From Carettochelys insculpta (taxonomy: Eukaryota > Chordata > Testudines > Carettochelyidae): a stretch of 64,000 nt of DNA. Shown here one piece after another: positions 45,862 to 59,319 of the stretch. The stretch spans positions 10,658,010 to 10,722,009 of the forward strand of contig NC_134144.1 of the NCBI RefSeq assembly GCF_033958435.1, in the 5' to 3' direction. The stretch's first letter is position 1, and each line of letters begins with the position of its first letter. The position numbers and the translations under genes were made by a program. The notes beneath the pieces were generated by a model. It was not told the DNA's origin, did not search any database, and saw only the letters and a program-made list of their open reading frames with translations.

Positions 45862-46273
45862 TGTGCAGCTCAGCTCTCCTTGAGTTAGCAAAGGAGTGGG
45901 GTGCAGCCGCTTGATTTACAGTGAGCTAGCGGACTTAGTACTTATCTGAACCAACTCTCCCAGGAAAGAGAAGCCCTGGGAGCAAGGCTTGCCACAAAAG
46001 CAGGGCTGATCTAGTCTGCCCAGGTGGTTTGGCTGGGGTGAAGGAACAATGCTACTGACCTCACTAGGCATGCCTGCCGCAGGTAGGTTTTCATGCATCA
46101 CCTTTTGGAGAAAAGTATGGAGTTTAAAGAGAAAAGGCGAATGTGGTAATATTTTTATGGAACCAATGGCATTTAGTGAAAGGGACGCTCCCCCACACCC
46201 TGGCATCTGACAGCTCAGACTGCAGCCCAAGCCTGAACATCTACATGGCAATTTTATAGCCCCACGAGCTGGA

Positions 46274-46533
46274 GGGCAGGCCTACACTACAGGGGAAGGT
46301 TGAATTAAGGTATGCAATTTCCTCTATGTTAATTATGTATCTAAAATTGATGTACCTTAATTTGGGCTTCCTGCACTGCTGTTGACTTTCCTTACTCCTC
46401 GAAGGGGCCAGGAGTACCACAGTTGATGGGCACACCCTGTAAACTTGATGTAGTGCATCCCCACTAGGTGTGCTAAATCAGACTCTAGAAGGATCAACCG
46501 TGGCAGGATTGATCTTCCCTGTAGTGTACCCTG
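46274..46533. mobile_element. TIR MITE, family D, copy 1
   Basis: Ends near CCTACACTACAGGGGAA and TTCCCTGTAGTGTACCCTG are inverted. Inside, 'gtaccacagttgatggg' and 'gatcaaccgtggcaggat' blocks recur at about 61560-61680. Confidence 0.6.
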
Positions 46534-46729
46534 AGTTAGCTGACCCAGCCAGCTGAGGGTTTTTAATGGCTATATAGCCATGCCTAGAGCCTCACAACTG
46601 AATGCAAGATAGAACAGATTATTTAGCGTTAAGGAGCTAATGTATTCTAAAACAGCCATTGAAGGTGAAGTGACAATTAGTTGGGCTAATGTGGGATGCA
46701 GCACCACTCCAGTTTGGCTTATCTACCCT

Positions 46730-48615
46730 TTCGTAGACAGGAATGAAAGGACCAATTAAAAGACATAAAGAGAGGGTTAGCAGGGGAGCAGGTTAGTAGG
46801 TTACAGAGTGCTGCAGAGGCCCATAAACCTTTCTGGAGGTGATCATGTTTATTGTCTAGCAAAGTTATGCTCCCAGGTTTGTCTTTTGAAGGCTCTGTGT
46901 GGGCTTGATTTCCAGAAGGGGATTGAAATTTCAGATATAGGATAATCATTCTATGAAAAGTGTTCATCCACAAGTGATAAGGTGTTTGTCTCTTACCATT
47001 TTCCTGTGTGAGTTCATCTGAGAGCATATTGATTGTCTGGCTTCACTCACACCGTTATAAATGGGACATTTAGTGCATGGAATGAGTTCCACCACATGCT
47101 GTGATGGCATGTGTATGACCCCTACATCTGATAAGATCTGCTGGGGGCATTGATTGGTATAGCAGTTGAGATATGTCTATAGGTTTGCTTCTGTAGTTGT
47201 GGCAGAGCCTGGTGCTTCTTTGAGTTGGTATGTCCAGTGTCCTGGCTGGTGGGAGGCTTGCGTTAGATGATGAGCCTAGTGAGGTCTGTTTGAAGGCCAG
47301 AAGAGAGGGGTCAGGAAAAAATTTCTTTCAGGATGTCATCCCCATTGACCTAGGTTGTAATTGTTTAGTGCTATCATGAATGGGTTCCAGTGTGGGGGTG
47401 GTAGGTGATAATTACATGTGGGTGGTTGAAAGCAGATTTCCTGGGGTTACTTGGGTGACCTGTTCCATGATGTGATCTGCTTCTCTGGTGGGGTGCTCTT
47501 ATTTGGTCATGGCGGCTTTAGGAGAATTACTGTGCGTATACTGGACTTTCTCCTCAAAGCACATCCTGAGGCATGGGATATATCTTCTTGCGTTTGGGGT
47601 GGTTCCTGAATCTGTGAAGGTAGATGTGGTGATTCACGTGTTTTTGTGTGGCGTGGTCTCTAAGGTTGCATTGTTGAATTTGATCTTGGTTGCTGGACTT
47701 TTCTACTGAATACCAGTTTAGAGGTATTAAACTGAACACAAAGGGTTCCTGCCTTTTGAAACATCTATAGAAAGGCGGGAAGCTAAACAATAGGGGTTGG
47801 TGCAGCTGTCAGGACACCCCTGCTAACCGCCAGAGATGGCTTCTGGAAACATCTAAGACTGAACAGCTGAAAGGACTGAGCCCAGTCTGGGAGGCTTTCT
47901 CGTCTGTGAAAGAATATCAGAAAAAACAAGGGTGAGAGATTACCTGTACCAGTTTCTTAGTGTATCAGACATAGCTTGTGCATTCTGTTCTATTTTATTC
48001 AGTAACCTACATTGTTCTGTCTGCTGTCTGTCATGATCACTTAAATCCTATCTTTTAATACTTAATTAAATCACAGTTATGTATTAATAAACACAGTGAA
48101 ATTAATTGTCACCTGGGGGGAGAAGTCTGGGCATCTCTCTTTTTACCCTGAGAAAGGGGGTGAACATGAGCTTGATTTACACAGAGTAAGATGAATTTAT
48201 CTGGGGTTCAGGACCCATTGAGGCTGTGTATTTAGGTTCCAAGAAAGTCTCTTTGGCTGAGTCTTCAAAGAGCTTATTTGATCTCTGCACCTGTCTTATA
48301 ATGCAGAGGGCTGTGATCCTATCTCTGTGTCAACGTTGGAGGAAGCTGGAGGGCCTGGCTCAGCAGGACGGAGTCGAGAGTGCCCAGGAGAGGAGGCAAC
48401 TAGTTCTGCCCATCAAGTGACAGTCACAAGGGGGTCTCTGTTACCAAGTCCATCACAGGGGATCTGCCTGGGTTCCCTGGTTTTGTGTAACTTGAGAAAC
48501 ACGTAGAAGGTGGGTGGATTCGTTGATGATGAGTTTGCAGTGTTTCTCTAGGAGTTGTTTGGGGAAGGATTTCACAACGTCCTTCAATTCCTGCATAGTG
48601 ACATGAAGTCTTCAA
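46730..48615 (-). mobile_element. Penelope-like element, reverse strand, broken by an LTR
   Basis: On the minus strand, 48615-48470 gives a reverse-transcriptase-like piece with K-P-G-N-P-G-R, the conserved segment near the start of the PLE reverse transcriptase. Lower coordinates (47790-46730, still minus strand) give the C-terminal region, including L-R-D-H-A-T-Q-K-H and H-L-W-M-N-T-F-H. The latter matches the block preceding the GIY-YIG tail in the PLE piece at 24970. An LTR-like insertion (about 47800-48462) separates the two. Several frameshifts and stops make it inactive. Confidence 0.6.
47800..48462 (+). mobile_element. LTR-like segment (endogenous retrovirus type)
   Basis: The composition and block order resemble a known type of turtle ERV LTR. 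There is an AT-rich part with 'attaataaacacag' (a polyadenylation-like signal), then 'cacctggggggagaagtct', 'gatttacacagagtaag', 'atctggggttcaggaccc', and a 3' end with 'gtgacagtcacaaggggg' and 'caagtccatcaca'. No internal viral genes adjoin it. Boundaries are approximate and no target duplication was read. Confidence 0.45.
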
Positions 48616-48908
48616 AGGAGAACTATCGGTCGGCCACGTTGATATATTTATCAGAGGTTTGTTTTTGTGGGGTTACCGTATTTGAACTTTCAAAAAAGAA
48701 GACACCCTTGAGACAGAGTGTATTGGTATCAGTATTTACCAACTCATGTTGTATTAATGTACTCGAGTATATTAATGATGCCATGTTACTATGGTAACTT
48801 TTTGTTTGGTCACATTACTGCAGAGGTGTTAACAGGCAATTTCCCCTTGAATGGTCCCTTAGAAGCGTTCTCCACTCATGCTAAACAATCTGTATCTCAT
48901 TGAGATGC

Positions 48909-49020
48909 TCTGTTCCTGGAGAAGAGCTCTGTGTAGCTCTGGAACTCGTCTCCTGCTGGCAGAAGTTAGTCTAATAGAAAACTTTCCCTCCCCCACCTTG
49001 TCACTCTAATACCCTGGGAC
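48909..49020 (+). mobile_element. Penelope-like terminal repeat fragment
   Basis: 'gagaagagctctgtgtagct', 'ctggcagaagttagtcta', 'ccaccttgtcactctaatac' and CCTGGGACC match the forward PLE end. It may be the outer end of the reverse-strand PLE in an inverted arrangement. Confidence 0.6.
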
Positions 49021-50149
49021 CTGTTGCCCCAGGGGTTTGAAGGGTTTGGATAAACATAAACTATTAATATGGCTGCCTGGGGTCAGTGGCCCTGTTAGAA
49101 GACCGATCCGGTCCCTCTATGCATATCTATCATTGATGAACTAGCAATTAAAATTCCCTTCCTGCCCCCTATGTGATGATAAAGAAAACAGAGATGGTAT
49201 TATAGGAGAAACAGGTTGGTGTTACTGAAGGGTAATTTTACAATGTAGGGAATAGGGAAAATCTGGAGAACTAATAAACCCGAACTAATAAACAATGAAA
49301 GCATACAGTATGTACAATTCCAAGACCAGGTGTAAATTAACGGTAAGCATACCCAGAATACATTAGCCTTTTCTTGTCATTTATAGGATTTTAATGGTGA
49401 AGACAGTGTTGCCTAGGACCTGCCACCCTCAGCTAGCTGGAAAACTACGGGGTGGATCACTGGGGAGTCCACCAATGTCACTGGAAGTCTGGAGAAGAGG
49501 AATTGCAGCTGGATGGTAAGTTATTTGGTTAGTAAGTGGATAGTTTCCATCTTCTTGTGTGGTGCTCCTAAGTCTATCCTTAGATGGTGGCTGGAGTCAA
49601 CCTGAACACATGCTGCCAGTTGGGTAGACAGCAGCCAACTGATGTTGGTGGAGTCCTTATAAAAGCTTCAAGGTGGGGAAAGCTTTGAGCCCCTGTGATC
49701 TTTCTGGTGGGAAGTTTCTGAGGTAAATGGAATTTTGAGGGGCCCAAGGTGGAAAAAAAATGTTCAGTTCAGTCACCCAATTGTAAGTCTAGGGTAAAAG
49801 TCCGCCAAAAGTCTTGACTCCAATGGGGCTTTTGAATTGCTATTTATACAATAAAACTTGCATGTGTATCATAACAGGCCGACATGGCAAAAATGTTCCC
49901 CAGTTCCTGCAGGCTTACCTGCCCATCTGGCATAGTCACCGGCTTGGGTCAGAAACCATGGAGCAGAGCAGGGTAAAAAAAATGCATTAACTGGTGCACA
50001 CTGTTGTCAAGATGACATTTTCTGAGGAGGAGGAGGAGAGGATATAAACATATAAGGAGCCTCTGTATAAATGAGAGAAACTTTATTGTAAATGATATTT
50101 TCTGTCTACTTCTGCTTTTCTTATCCTGCCCTGTTTATGGTATTATTTA
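49021..50149. other. No gene recognised
   Basis: Nothing identifiable. Confidence 0.5.
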
Positions 50150-50440
50150 ATGTAAGTATTACAGTGTTGCCAAGAGACAGCACCCATTGTTTTAGGCATT
50201 ATACAAATAACGACACAGCCCTTGCCCTGAAAAATGTTAAGACTAGAGACAAGAGACAGCTGCGAGGAACGGAGATGATGCAGCATTTGGAAACCATGAG
50301 ATTATATTAGTCAGTATGAAAAACTGTGCATCAGCTGCCTGACCGATGCTGAGTGTTTTTGTAGTCACCACAGCGGAGTGTGTGAAGGACGACAGTCGGG
50401 TGGGTTTCTGGATATTTCCCCAAGCTCCTTCGATGCATAA
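50150..50440 (+). repeat. Old interspersed repeat (LINE-derived, unclassified)
   Basis: 'acagtgttgccaagagac', 'ggcattatacaaataacg' and 'cccttgccctgaaaaatg' align with the repeat family at 43280. Confidence 0.45.
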
Positions 50441-52384
50441 GTGGAGGCACAGGGGGAAATCATAATGACTTTTGCTGGAAGCTTTTCTTCAAAGGAGGGA
50501 TAAAGGAATGCTTATCTATTTTGTTTGGCCCCAAGAGTATTTATTATCTAATCAGCAACAGGAGTTATTTATTGAAATCCACCAGTCAGTTGCCAAGGAA
50601 GCAGTGGACAAATGAAACCAGTATTCAGAATTTTGGTGAACCACAGATAAAAACAGTCGATGAGCTCTCCTGACAGTTAACTAAGAGATATTATTGCTTG
50701 AGCTATCAACCTGTTTTTTCATTGAAAAATTTGCGCCACAGAGCTTGAATAGACCACAAAGGCTGTGAGGGGCAGAGCTGTCATGAGTCAGGACAGTTAA
50801 TTAAAATGTGTGCCTGTAGTTACACACGTCCTATAGTAAGGGTTGCAATCAGGGCTCATCAAATTTTTTCTTTAAAAACTCTTTGCTAGAAAATTTGCTG
50901 TTTAGATTAAATGAAAATTTTCATGGTAAGTGTCTGTGTTCTGAAACATTTGAACTTTTTATGGGAAAGCCAAAAAGATGCAATTTTCCATGGGATTTTT
51001 TTTTTTGGTGGGGTGAGATTTGGTTGCTGAAATGTTTTTCAGCCAAAAGCTCCCAATTTATGTTGCAAATTTTTGCCATTTGGGCATAGTCACTAGATAC
51101 ACGGAGAACCCTCAGCTTGCCCAGTCCTTAATTTTGCAAGCTTAAGATTCCATCCTTGAATAATTTTGGCCAGTTATTTACACTATGGATAAACTCCGCA
51201 GATGCTGTAATGGATGTCTGTCCATTGACTTTCACCTTCGGTCAGACACCAAGCACGGACAACATCGACCATCAACGGCAGCTGTTTGGCCAGGAGAAAT
51301 TGGGAGACGCATATCAATGGAGTGCCGCCGGTTTAGTCCCACTGAGATCTTGCCTTGTAGGTTTATCCTTTGCATTCACCAGCTGTCGTGGTGGATGATC
51401 TGTGCAGGAAGGTGTCATTGCGGGATGAGTAAGGGCATTGCCAGCTGCCAGGATCAGGCAACTGTCCTGTTTGCCACATTCTGGCTTCCCAGCTCATGCT
51501 TGGCGTGTGCTCCTTTTCCGAATTGTTCTCCATTCCAATCCTGATCACTGTCAACCTTATCAATCACTTTTATTACTGGTAGTATTGATTAGTTGTATTC
51601 CAGTGCACATTATAATGAGCTACACCCAGGAAGACAAACTCGCTGTCGCCAAAGGGTTTAGAGTGCACAGGCCAGCTGGCAGCCGTGCCGAAGTCACCAT
51701 GGGCCTGGAGGGAAGGTGGGAGAGGGGCCCAGCTTCCCACCCCCAGCAGGTGCAGGGGCAAGGGCAGAAGTGGTGGGGCTTAGGACAGTCAGCCTTCCTC
51801 TCCCCACTCAGAGCTGCAGCTGCCCCCCTTTTTGTCCCTGACCCCGACCCCATCCGCAGGCCTGCCAGCTGGTGATGTCCTTATTCAGCCTCAATGACAC
51901 CTTCCTGCACAGGTGATCAAGTTGATGTCAGCAGGACTGTTCATGGCAAAAGGTGCCCTTTGGTGCCAGTAAGGGCACTGCAACGTGTCCCTAAGCAATG
52001 CAGACGGCCTGCCAGTACAGAGCCAGACGAATAGAGGGTGAAGGAAACGAGTGAGCTACATTACCAATCTTAACCCATAGAGCAACACACTGCATGCCTG
52101 ATCCATAACTGGGCCTGGCGGTCAACATCCAGTGATGGGGTACAAAATGGGGTGGGCACTCCCAGGCCCTGGTCTGCAACAAACCTGTGACAGCCATCAA
52201 GCGACTGGTACGGCATGTTGAGTCAGTCTGTCTCCTGCACAGTGTCCAGCGCCCCCAGCTCCAGTTTGAGGACAATGCTCAGCTCCTGAGGACGTGATCC
52301 ATCTTCCATTGACCTGAGTGCTGGATCAGGCCCATGAAGCATTGTTTGTCCACAGACCTCTGTATGCTGAACAAATAGCCTTGT
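50441..52384. other. No gene recognised
   Basis: GC-richer between 51160 and 51890, with open frames up to 145 codons. Their amino-acid content is low-complexity or unlike known domains, and no splice or promoter context supports a gene. Confidence 0.45.
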
Positions 52385-52520
52385 CCCTGTTTTATAGATG
52401 GCAAATCAGGGGGAAAGAGTGAAGTAACTTGCCCATGGTTGCCCAGCAACTCAGTGGCAACAGAACCCAATTTGAAGTTATGCACCCTGGTGGAGAGGAG
52501 CGCTGTGCTACTGCTGACTC
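52385..52520 (-). repeat. MIR-type SINE
   Basis: The + strand shows 'ttttatagatggcaaatcag', 'gaagtaacttgcccatggtt' and 'cagcaactcagtggcaac', the reverse of a MIR core. Confidence 0.65.
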
Positions 52521-53383
52521 CCTTTAGGGGGAGAATCCTTCTTGGGTTCACTGTCCCTGGCAGGGCTTACGTTCTCTAGGTGTGCTTAATGAGGTAGAGA
52601 GTGGAAAAAGTGCAACCCCATCCAGTCTGCAGCCCTGGGGTGAATCGAAATGAACATTTGCAGTGTTTTGGTGATTCCTGCAGACGGCACTGAAGAGTTT
52701 GTTTTACAAGGGTGACAGCAGTTTTCTATCTAGTAGCATGGCCTTCAACCATATTCTAATGATTGTCTCTCATTAACTCTTAGACTGCTGGGATTTCTTT
52801 TGCCAGCCAGAGCAACTGAATACACATGGGGCGACTATTTCCATAGGATTCTTCTGTGATGAGAAGCTTTCTCAAATGATTTTTGACATTCTAAGTAGTA
52901 ACCATATCCACGGAGGCCTCTAGTTCTAAACGTAAGTGGAATGACGCTAGAGGCCACAAGGCACTTTCTAAATGGAACTCTGCTTCTGTATCTCACACAG
53001 CTCCTAAAGGCAGAGATCAGTCTCTAATGGGGCTAGAGCTGAAATTTCTAGCCCTGGTGCTCCTGCTATTGAGCAAGAGGAGCAGTCTAAAAGCCACCAA
53101 ACCGTTATCTTAAATCAACCGTGGGTCCTTTTATACACATCTTCCAGCTGTGTTGATACATTATCAGGCTGACCTGTTAAGTAGATCTATAGTCCTGGTA
53201 AGTGTTTTTTACTTACACACCACTCTTTTTCTATCAGTGCTTCCTAGGCTGCAGTATCAATCTATCTCTACTGACTATCACAGTTTGCAGTAGAAAAAGT
53301 AATGCATTTCTTTTGAGAGAAAGAAAAAGGTGAAGAATGTAACTGGGACCACCCTCTGTGCTTCTCGTATGAGATCGGGGCTA
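52521..53383. other. No gene recognised
   Basis: Nothing identifiable. Confidence 0.5.
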
Positions 53384-53456
53384 GATCCTCAGCTGTAAAT
53401 CGACAAAGCTCCATTGACTTGCATGAGGTTACACTAATTTACTTCAGCTGAGGATC
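53384..53456. repeat. Short palindromic repeat
   Basis: It starts GATCCTCAGCTG and ends CAGCTGAGGATC, with complementary inner blocks around CATTGACTTGCATG. It belongs to a dispersed fold-back family. A similar one is at 59731-59821. Confidence 0.65.
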
Positions 53457-56400
53457 ACACTCCCGCTTGTCTAGGAAAACTTGGTTAATGGATTGCTGAC
53501 TATGAAGACACTGTACAAAGTTCTTTTCTTCTGCTAGTGTATCTCTCTGAGGATGTGTTGGCAGAGAGAGTGGAGTGTCTCAGCAATACTACATTTAGAA
53601 GTAGTTATGCCATCAGAAAAGAAACACAGGGAGTTGCACTCCGGGTGGTTTTTTTTTGTGTGACAGGCCAGAACACTAAAAATAGATATAACTGAACATG
53701 TGCAAATGTCAAGACACAATTAGTTTTCTGAGCCTGCTGAAATTTGAATGGTTGCAAACTGAAATGACTGCTTGTTTTTTCAACCATGTGGTAAATGATA
53801 CGCTCGAGATTAGGCTATAGTAGACAGACAAATACACTCCATATAGCTGCACGTTTTGCAGTTTGACTTGAGAGGCAAGCATGGTGCAGGGCTAGCAACC
53901 TGGACTAGCATGCCCATTGGTGCATTCCCATTTCTGTTACGGAGATGGAGCAAATCGCTGTCTTGTCTATTTAGACTGTTAGGGATAGGGGTTATGCCTA
54001 GCCTAGCATAATGGGTCTCTGATCTTGGTGTGAGCTACTTTAAGAAACATGATACTAATGGTCTGATCCTGGAAATTGCTAAATTGTCATTTATAGGGGT
54101 TAATCCTCTGGACTAATGATTATGCGCTATTCTGAGTGCTGCAATATTGGCAGTTAATGTGGTCCACCGCAAAGACACAGGAAATGATAAAGATTTACTA
54201 GGGCGAATTTACAAGGGAGCAACACAGTCTTTATCAGACCAGTATCCTGCACTCTGTTGATGCTCCGAAGGATTTGCCCAGGGTGTGGCAGTCCCACCTA
54301 AGGGAAGCAATATCTACAATTAACCTTTTAACAAAGGGCCTAATTATGGAAGAAAACAAGATTCTTTAGTGGTGCTGCGACTATCTGAAATCTGTGAAGT
54401 TCAAGGAGCTGATTTTTATTGTACCTCACTAGCCCTTGCTGGCTGCTCAATCAGTGTGGTGAAGTCTTGGGACAGGCGCTGGGAATGTTGAGCATGAGAG
54501 TCTGTGATGCGCCTTCAGCTGATGAGTGGAGATAGGCAGGATTTAGGTGGCTGTTCTGGCTGAGTCAGGACTCTTTGGTGCCTTTTTGATTTTGCAAAGT
54601 GTGGACTGTATCTGAATGCAATATTGGTGAGTATATGGTGACGCACAGGTACTGATTGGGCCCCTACTTAGAAGGTGATAGAAGCTGGTATCATTAGTGT
54701 ATGAGCTGTTCACAACCAACTGAGACTGCAGTCACTTATTTAAAAAAAAAAGTGGTCTGGGAGGAGAATGCAGAGAGAGGAATTACGTGAAAGAACAAAA
54801 CTTCTGGTCGTTTACCACTTTGCTGCTTGCCAGTGACATTATGCACTGACTTCTGGCCATAGTATTGCCTGTGGCTTCAAGAGTTTTTGCTATCTAATAA
54901 ACAAACACAAGATGTTTCATCCACTTCCCAAGAAGAGAAGTGCGTGCTCATCAATTGCACTGCCAAGGGAATTTGTATGATCATGATCTCAACGTGTCTG
55001 ATGACGACCATGCAGTGCAGTGCAATCCTTGGGACAGTTTTCTTTCTAAATCAGGCCTCGTAGGTGCTCCCGCGTTTGAATTTTTCTTTATGGCAGAGGT
55101 CTGTGCCTTGCTTGGAGATCTGCCTACTTCACTTTTGCCTACAAACCTTACTGATAGACTGGAATCTGCCTTATTTCTCACTGAATACACTTGCAGTCTG
55201 TTAAAATCAAGTTAAGAAGCTGGTCACTGGCTCAGCTATAGTATTCAGCAGTGCCATACAGAAGACCTGGGCTCTCTACTGCTCATTACTCCAGTTCTCA
55301 ACTTGTGATGGGGCACTGATTTTTAAATGGAATACTAGCAGCATGAAACTAGCACAGTGTGGTAGGGCAGCTAGCGTCTTCATCTCCAGCCAGAGCATCT
55401 AGCTCTCCAGACAGAGGATGAGGATACGGTTGCTGCCGCAGCTACAACTGTCAGCAAGCCAGCCAGGCCCACCGCTGGCTAGGAGCGGGAGTGATGGCAA
55501 AGATATTCAGAAGATGCTGTGCAGGATGAATACACAAACATCAGCTTTCATCCAGCTGAAAGGAGACATGCCTGTTCAGCCAAAGTCCATAAAACTGCAA
55601 CCACTGGCTGAAAGTCAGCACTCACTCTTTCCTGCTGCACTTGCCTAACTTGTAAACCTGGGGTAAGCGAGACTTGGAAGAGGAGGGTTTCAGCAGGTGG
55701 AGGGTGCCTTGGGTTCAGTCACGGAGATCACTTTTGAGGCTGTCACTTGATAGGCTGATCCTACCATAGACGAGGGCTTCCCCACCAGCCCTATGGGGTG
55801 CTTCACCACCCTGTCCCGCTGGGCAAGAACGTCTGGTCTCCCCCAGCCAAGGCACAGAAGTGGGGTCACAGCCCACAGTAGAGCAACACAGAAACTGAAA
55901 GCAGCTGTGCATCCCCAGCTGGACCAGAATCCCAGATAAATCCGTCTTAGCCTGTATATAAGTTCTATGCAGCCCAAGCTCATAAGTTGTTCACTCCCTT
56001 CGTCAATGACTGAGCGATAGATATATCGGAGGCAGCCTCCTAGTTTGTGCCTGCATCTTCTCCCTGTTCAGTTGTAGAGGTTTCCAGCAATCATCTCAGC
56101 AGTAAGTGGAGTGTTTTGGTGTCTGGCAATGCCCCCTAGTGCTTGGTTTCCTGCCTATAAACAGATTGTGTCCAAGGTGGGAAGCGACTGTATTCAGCTT
56201 TAACCCTTTCATACCCCTTGGAAAAGTACTGCATTCAAAATGGGTTCCAGCATTAGGTGACCTGGGTACATGTCATGGCGGGACCAACCCTAGTCCAGGC
56301 TTACAGGAAAAGCAAGACTGTTCACCGGTCATTCTTTCATTAGCACAGCTTATATACACACACTCTTTTTTTGTGAAAAGAAGGGGAGCTGGTACTCAGC

Positions 56401-57460
56401 CAGCTCCCTGCCCACCCAGCTAATCCCATGGCTGGGGCTGCCGAGGTGCCACTACTGAGTACTGGCAAATAGTGGTACAAAAAACTTCCCATACAAGATT
56501 GATACATGCACACAAATAGAGTACACACAGTCAGAGGATTAGGAGCGCTCCAGTTGTAGGTTACATGCCACGTTTTTCAAAAAAGCATATGGGAGTTAGG
56601 TGTATTCATATTCAAAAATGTGTTCCCATAAATAAATATGGGGGCACAACATCTTGCTAGGTGTACAGCTCTTCTCATTTTATGAACTTGCTGCTCTGGG
56701 GGCGGGAGTGTACTTTGTGGGCGGCCAGACAAAAGAAACTCAACTTTTCCAAATGGCCTAGCAGTGCATTGTTGGGATCCGGGGGAACCCTTCTCCACTT
56801 GGTCTCTGTTAGAAGCAAGGAGACCTCAGTGGTTTCTAGGCCTTGATTGAGAGATTTTTACAGTAGGGAAAGTAGGATGATGAGGGATTTAAAGGACCTC
56901 TGGAACCCCCATAAAGAAGCAATTAAAGGTTAAATGGCCCCAGGGCATGGGTAAGAACAGAGCCGTCCTCACCATGAGGCAGAGCAATGCAGGCCCCGGG
57001 GGTGTGGAGGACAGTGAACTAGGGTTGGGTTGCTCTGCTTCCTGCCCCCAGGGTGAAGTGGAGAAGGGCAGCAGAGCAGAGCAGCCTGCTGGGTCAGTTG
57101 CTTTCTGTGGCTTCTGCTGCTGTGGTGAGTGTGGGAGACCTGACCCCTGTGGTTGCCCTCCACCATGCCCCCCATAATCCTTTGAGTCACCTAGCTCAGG
57201 GGAGAGGGTTCAGGGAGGAGGTGCAATGGTGGAGGGAGGAGGCAGGAAGAGGGAGGGCAGGGGTGGAGCAGGGACAGGAAGACCAGGGCAAGGGGTGAGG
57301 AGTGCGAGACAGAGGAGGGGGGATTTCTGTGAGCTCTGCGCCCCACTCCCGAGGGTCAGTTCTGGATAAGAATGCCACTGGTCTTCCATTTGCTCTGTTT
57401 GTCCACATGCTGCAGGAGGTCCCATCCCTAGGGCACGAGAGCTAACTGAGAAAAGACTAA
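53457..57460. other. No gene recognised
   Basis: Four kilobases with no recognisable exon, RNA gene or well-preserved repeat. Purine-rich low-complexity DNA lies at 57180-57320. Confidence 0.45.
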
Positions 57461-57727
57461 GGCCACATCTATATTACTCAGAAGATTGAACTGCTCAGGG
57501 TCGATTTTCTAGGGTTCGATTTCGCATACCTGATGGAGACCTGCGAAACTGACCTATCAGGCTATCGTGAGGCGTAAGGGAGGTCAATGGGAAAAACTCT
57601 CCTGCTGACCTTCCTTAGTGCAGACAGCCAGGTAAGTCGATTGCAGATAAGTCGATTCTAGCTATGCAATTGCTGTAGCTAGAATTATGTATCTGCAATT
57701 GGCTTACCTGCCTAGTGTCGCCCAAGC
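57461..57727 (+). mobile_element. TIR DNA element (MITE), family B, copy 3
   Basis: It begins GGCCACATCTATATTA and ends in CCCAAGCC. 'agggttcgatttcgcatacc', 'ggaggtcaatgggaaaaact' and 'gattctagctatgcaattgc' blocks match the copies at 8232 and 24013 (the latter reversed). Flanks TAA/TAT are compatible with a decayed 3-bp duplication. Confidence 0.65.
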
Positions 57728-58538
57728 CTATATTTGAAGGGCCAGACCCTCAGCTGATATAACTCAGAATGGCTCCTTTACAGAAGAACCCCAATAATTA
57801 AGGACCATTTCCTCCTGCCACTGAAATTAGCAAACAGAATTTCTCTTGATCACATTGGGATCTGGAGCTGGACCCCAGGGACCACTGTAGGAATGCCCTT
57901 TGCTGTATGTAATAACAGAACATGCTGGGAAGAAGGATGTGCTAAGGGGCCAGCAATGGACACTGTGTTGCTGGAGGATGGTATTCTCAGTTGCTTGGAA
58001 AATGTTTGTAAGTGGTAAAAGATACAAAGAGCTAGCTCTTGAGCTGCTCGACACCAGCATAATACTGCTGAGGTAAATGAAGGTAGGCCTGTTTACACTG
58101 GCTCAGATGCCACTCCGCCATATCCAGTAGTAAAGCTGACATGATGGACACCGTCCAAAATGGCAGCATGCCAATGACCAGGAATTGCTGACTCGAGAAG
58201 ACAGCGGCATTCTCACAGCAAATACGGCATTATGTTGTGTTTGTTGTGTGCATACTGCTCACACACTGACTGCTTCTCATCCTGGCATGTAAATTACATC
58301 AGCATGATACAAAATATTTGCTATCATGAGCAAATGTTTTCTGATGGGGAGTCAGTGCTTTGCACAAGGGGAGATTTATAAGAATGAGTTTTTTAAAGAA
58401 AAGTAGATTATTCTCCAATTAAACTGTGAACGTCAACATCAGATCACTATCACCTTTAAATTAAATTGCTGATGAGGTGTAAGAATTACTGCTGGGAAAC
58501 CAAGGAAAAGCCTTTAATAGATGTGCTTGTTTAAAGGG

Positions 58539-58575
<37 letters not shown>

Positions 58576-58980
58576 CAGGATTTTTTTCCTAGTGAATTAT
58601 TTAATCGATAGGAGAATCTCTTAAATTACCAGAACCAGTTTTCTGCTTTGGGCAGTGTTGTTTTGTAAACAGATATGTATAACTGTGTGGCTATCTGTAA
58701 ATGGGAAAAATGGCAAAGATCAGAAATTACATGCCACTTACTCTGAAAATGTAACAAAGCATTAATTAAATAAAGTGGTAAATGAACCCATACATTCAGA
58801 CACCAAACCCTGAGAGGAGAAATACTAGCCCCATTAAAGTAAATGGCAAAATCCCCATTGACTTTGAAGGGACCAGGAGTCTGTTCCAGGTCTCTTCCAT
58901 TTGAGCTAAAGATAACCTCATTTAGCTAAGAACATATAGCAAGCTGTTACAATGGCTTGAGCCAGGGGGGATACATGACC
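57728..58980. other. No gene; poly-T tract and repeat-free AT-rich block
   Basis: 58200-58540 is repeat-free and AT-rich, and may be a conserved non-coding element. It is followed by a run of 28 T at 58543-58570. No coding signal. Confidence 0.45.
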
Positions 58981-58988
58981 ATCTACAC

Positions 58989-59319
58989 CAGGGGTCAGCA
59001 CCTTTCCAAGGCGGAGTGCTGATATTTGACTTTTTGACCTCTACGTACAGTCCAAGTGCCAGTGAGACTTTTTATAGTCACTGATAGTCCTACTTACAAC
59101 AGCTTCATTAACAAATAAATGAAGATGCAGAACTTTACTTTTTAGGTGGTGGTTGGTAGCATGAGCTGGTCTTCTGTTAATCCATTGGTGGTATGGCTTT
59201 GAGCAAGCTCCCAGCTGCATGGGAGAGGAAGGAGCAGAGCTGAGCTCCTGTCTCATGTGCTGATGAAAATCAGCTTATGTACCACTCTTGACACCCCTGC
59301 TGAGGGTTGCTGACCCCTG
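58989..59319 (+). mobile_element. hAT element, family C, copy 2, perfect target duplication
   Basis: It begins CAGGGGTCAGCACC and ends GGTTGCTGACCCCTG. ATCTACAC at 58981-58988 is repeated exactly at 59320-59327, the 8-bp duplication expected of hAT transposons. It aligns end to end with the copy at 34650. No transposase. Confidence 0.9.

Noticed and set aside
51185..51875. Two overlapping plus-strand frames of 119 and 145 codons
   Set aside because: They lie in a GC-richer patch, with composition-driven residues, no known motif and no exon boundaries.
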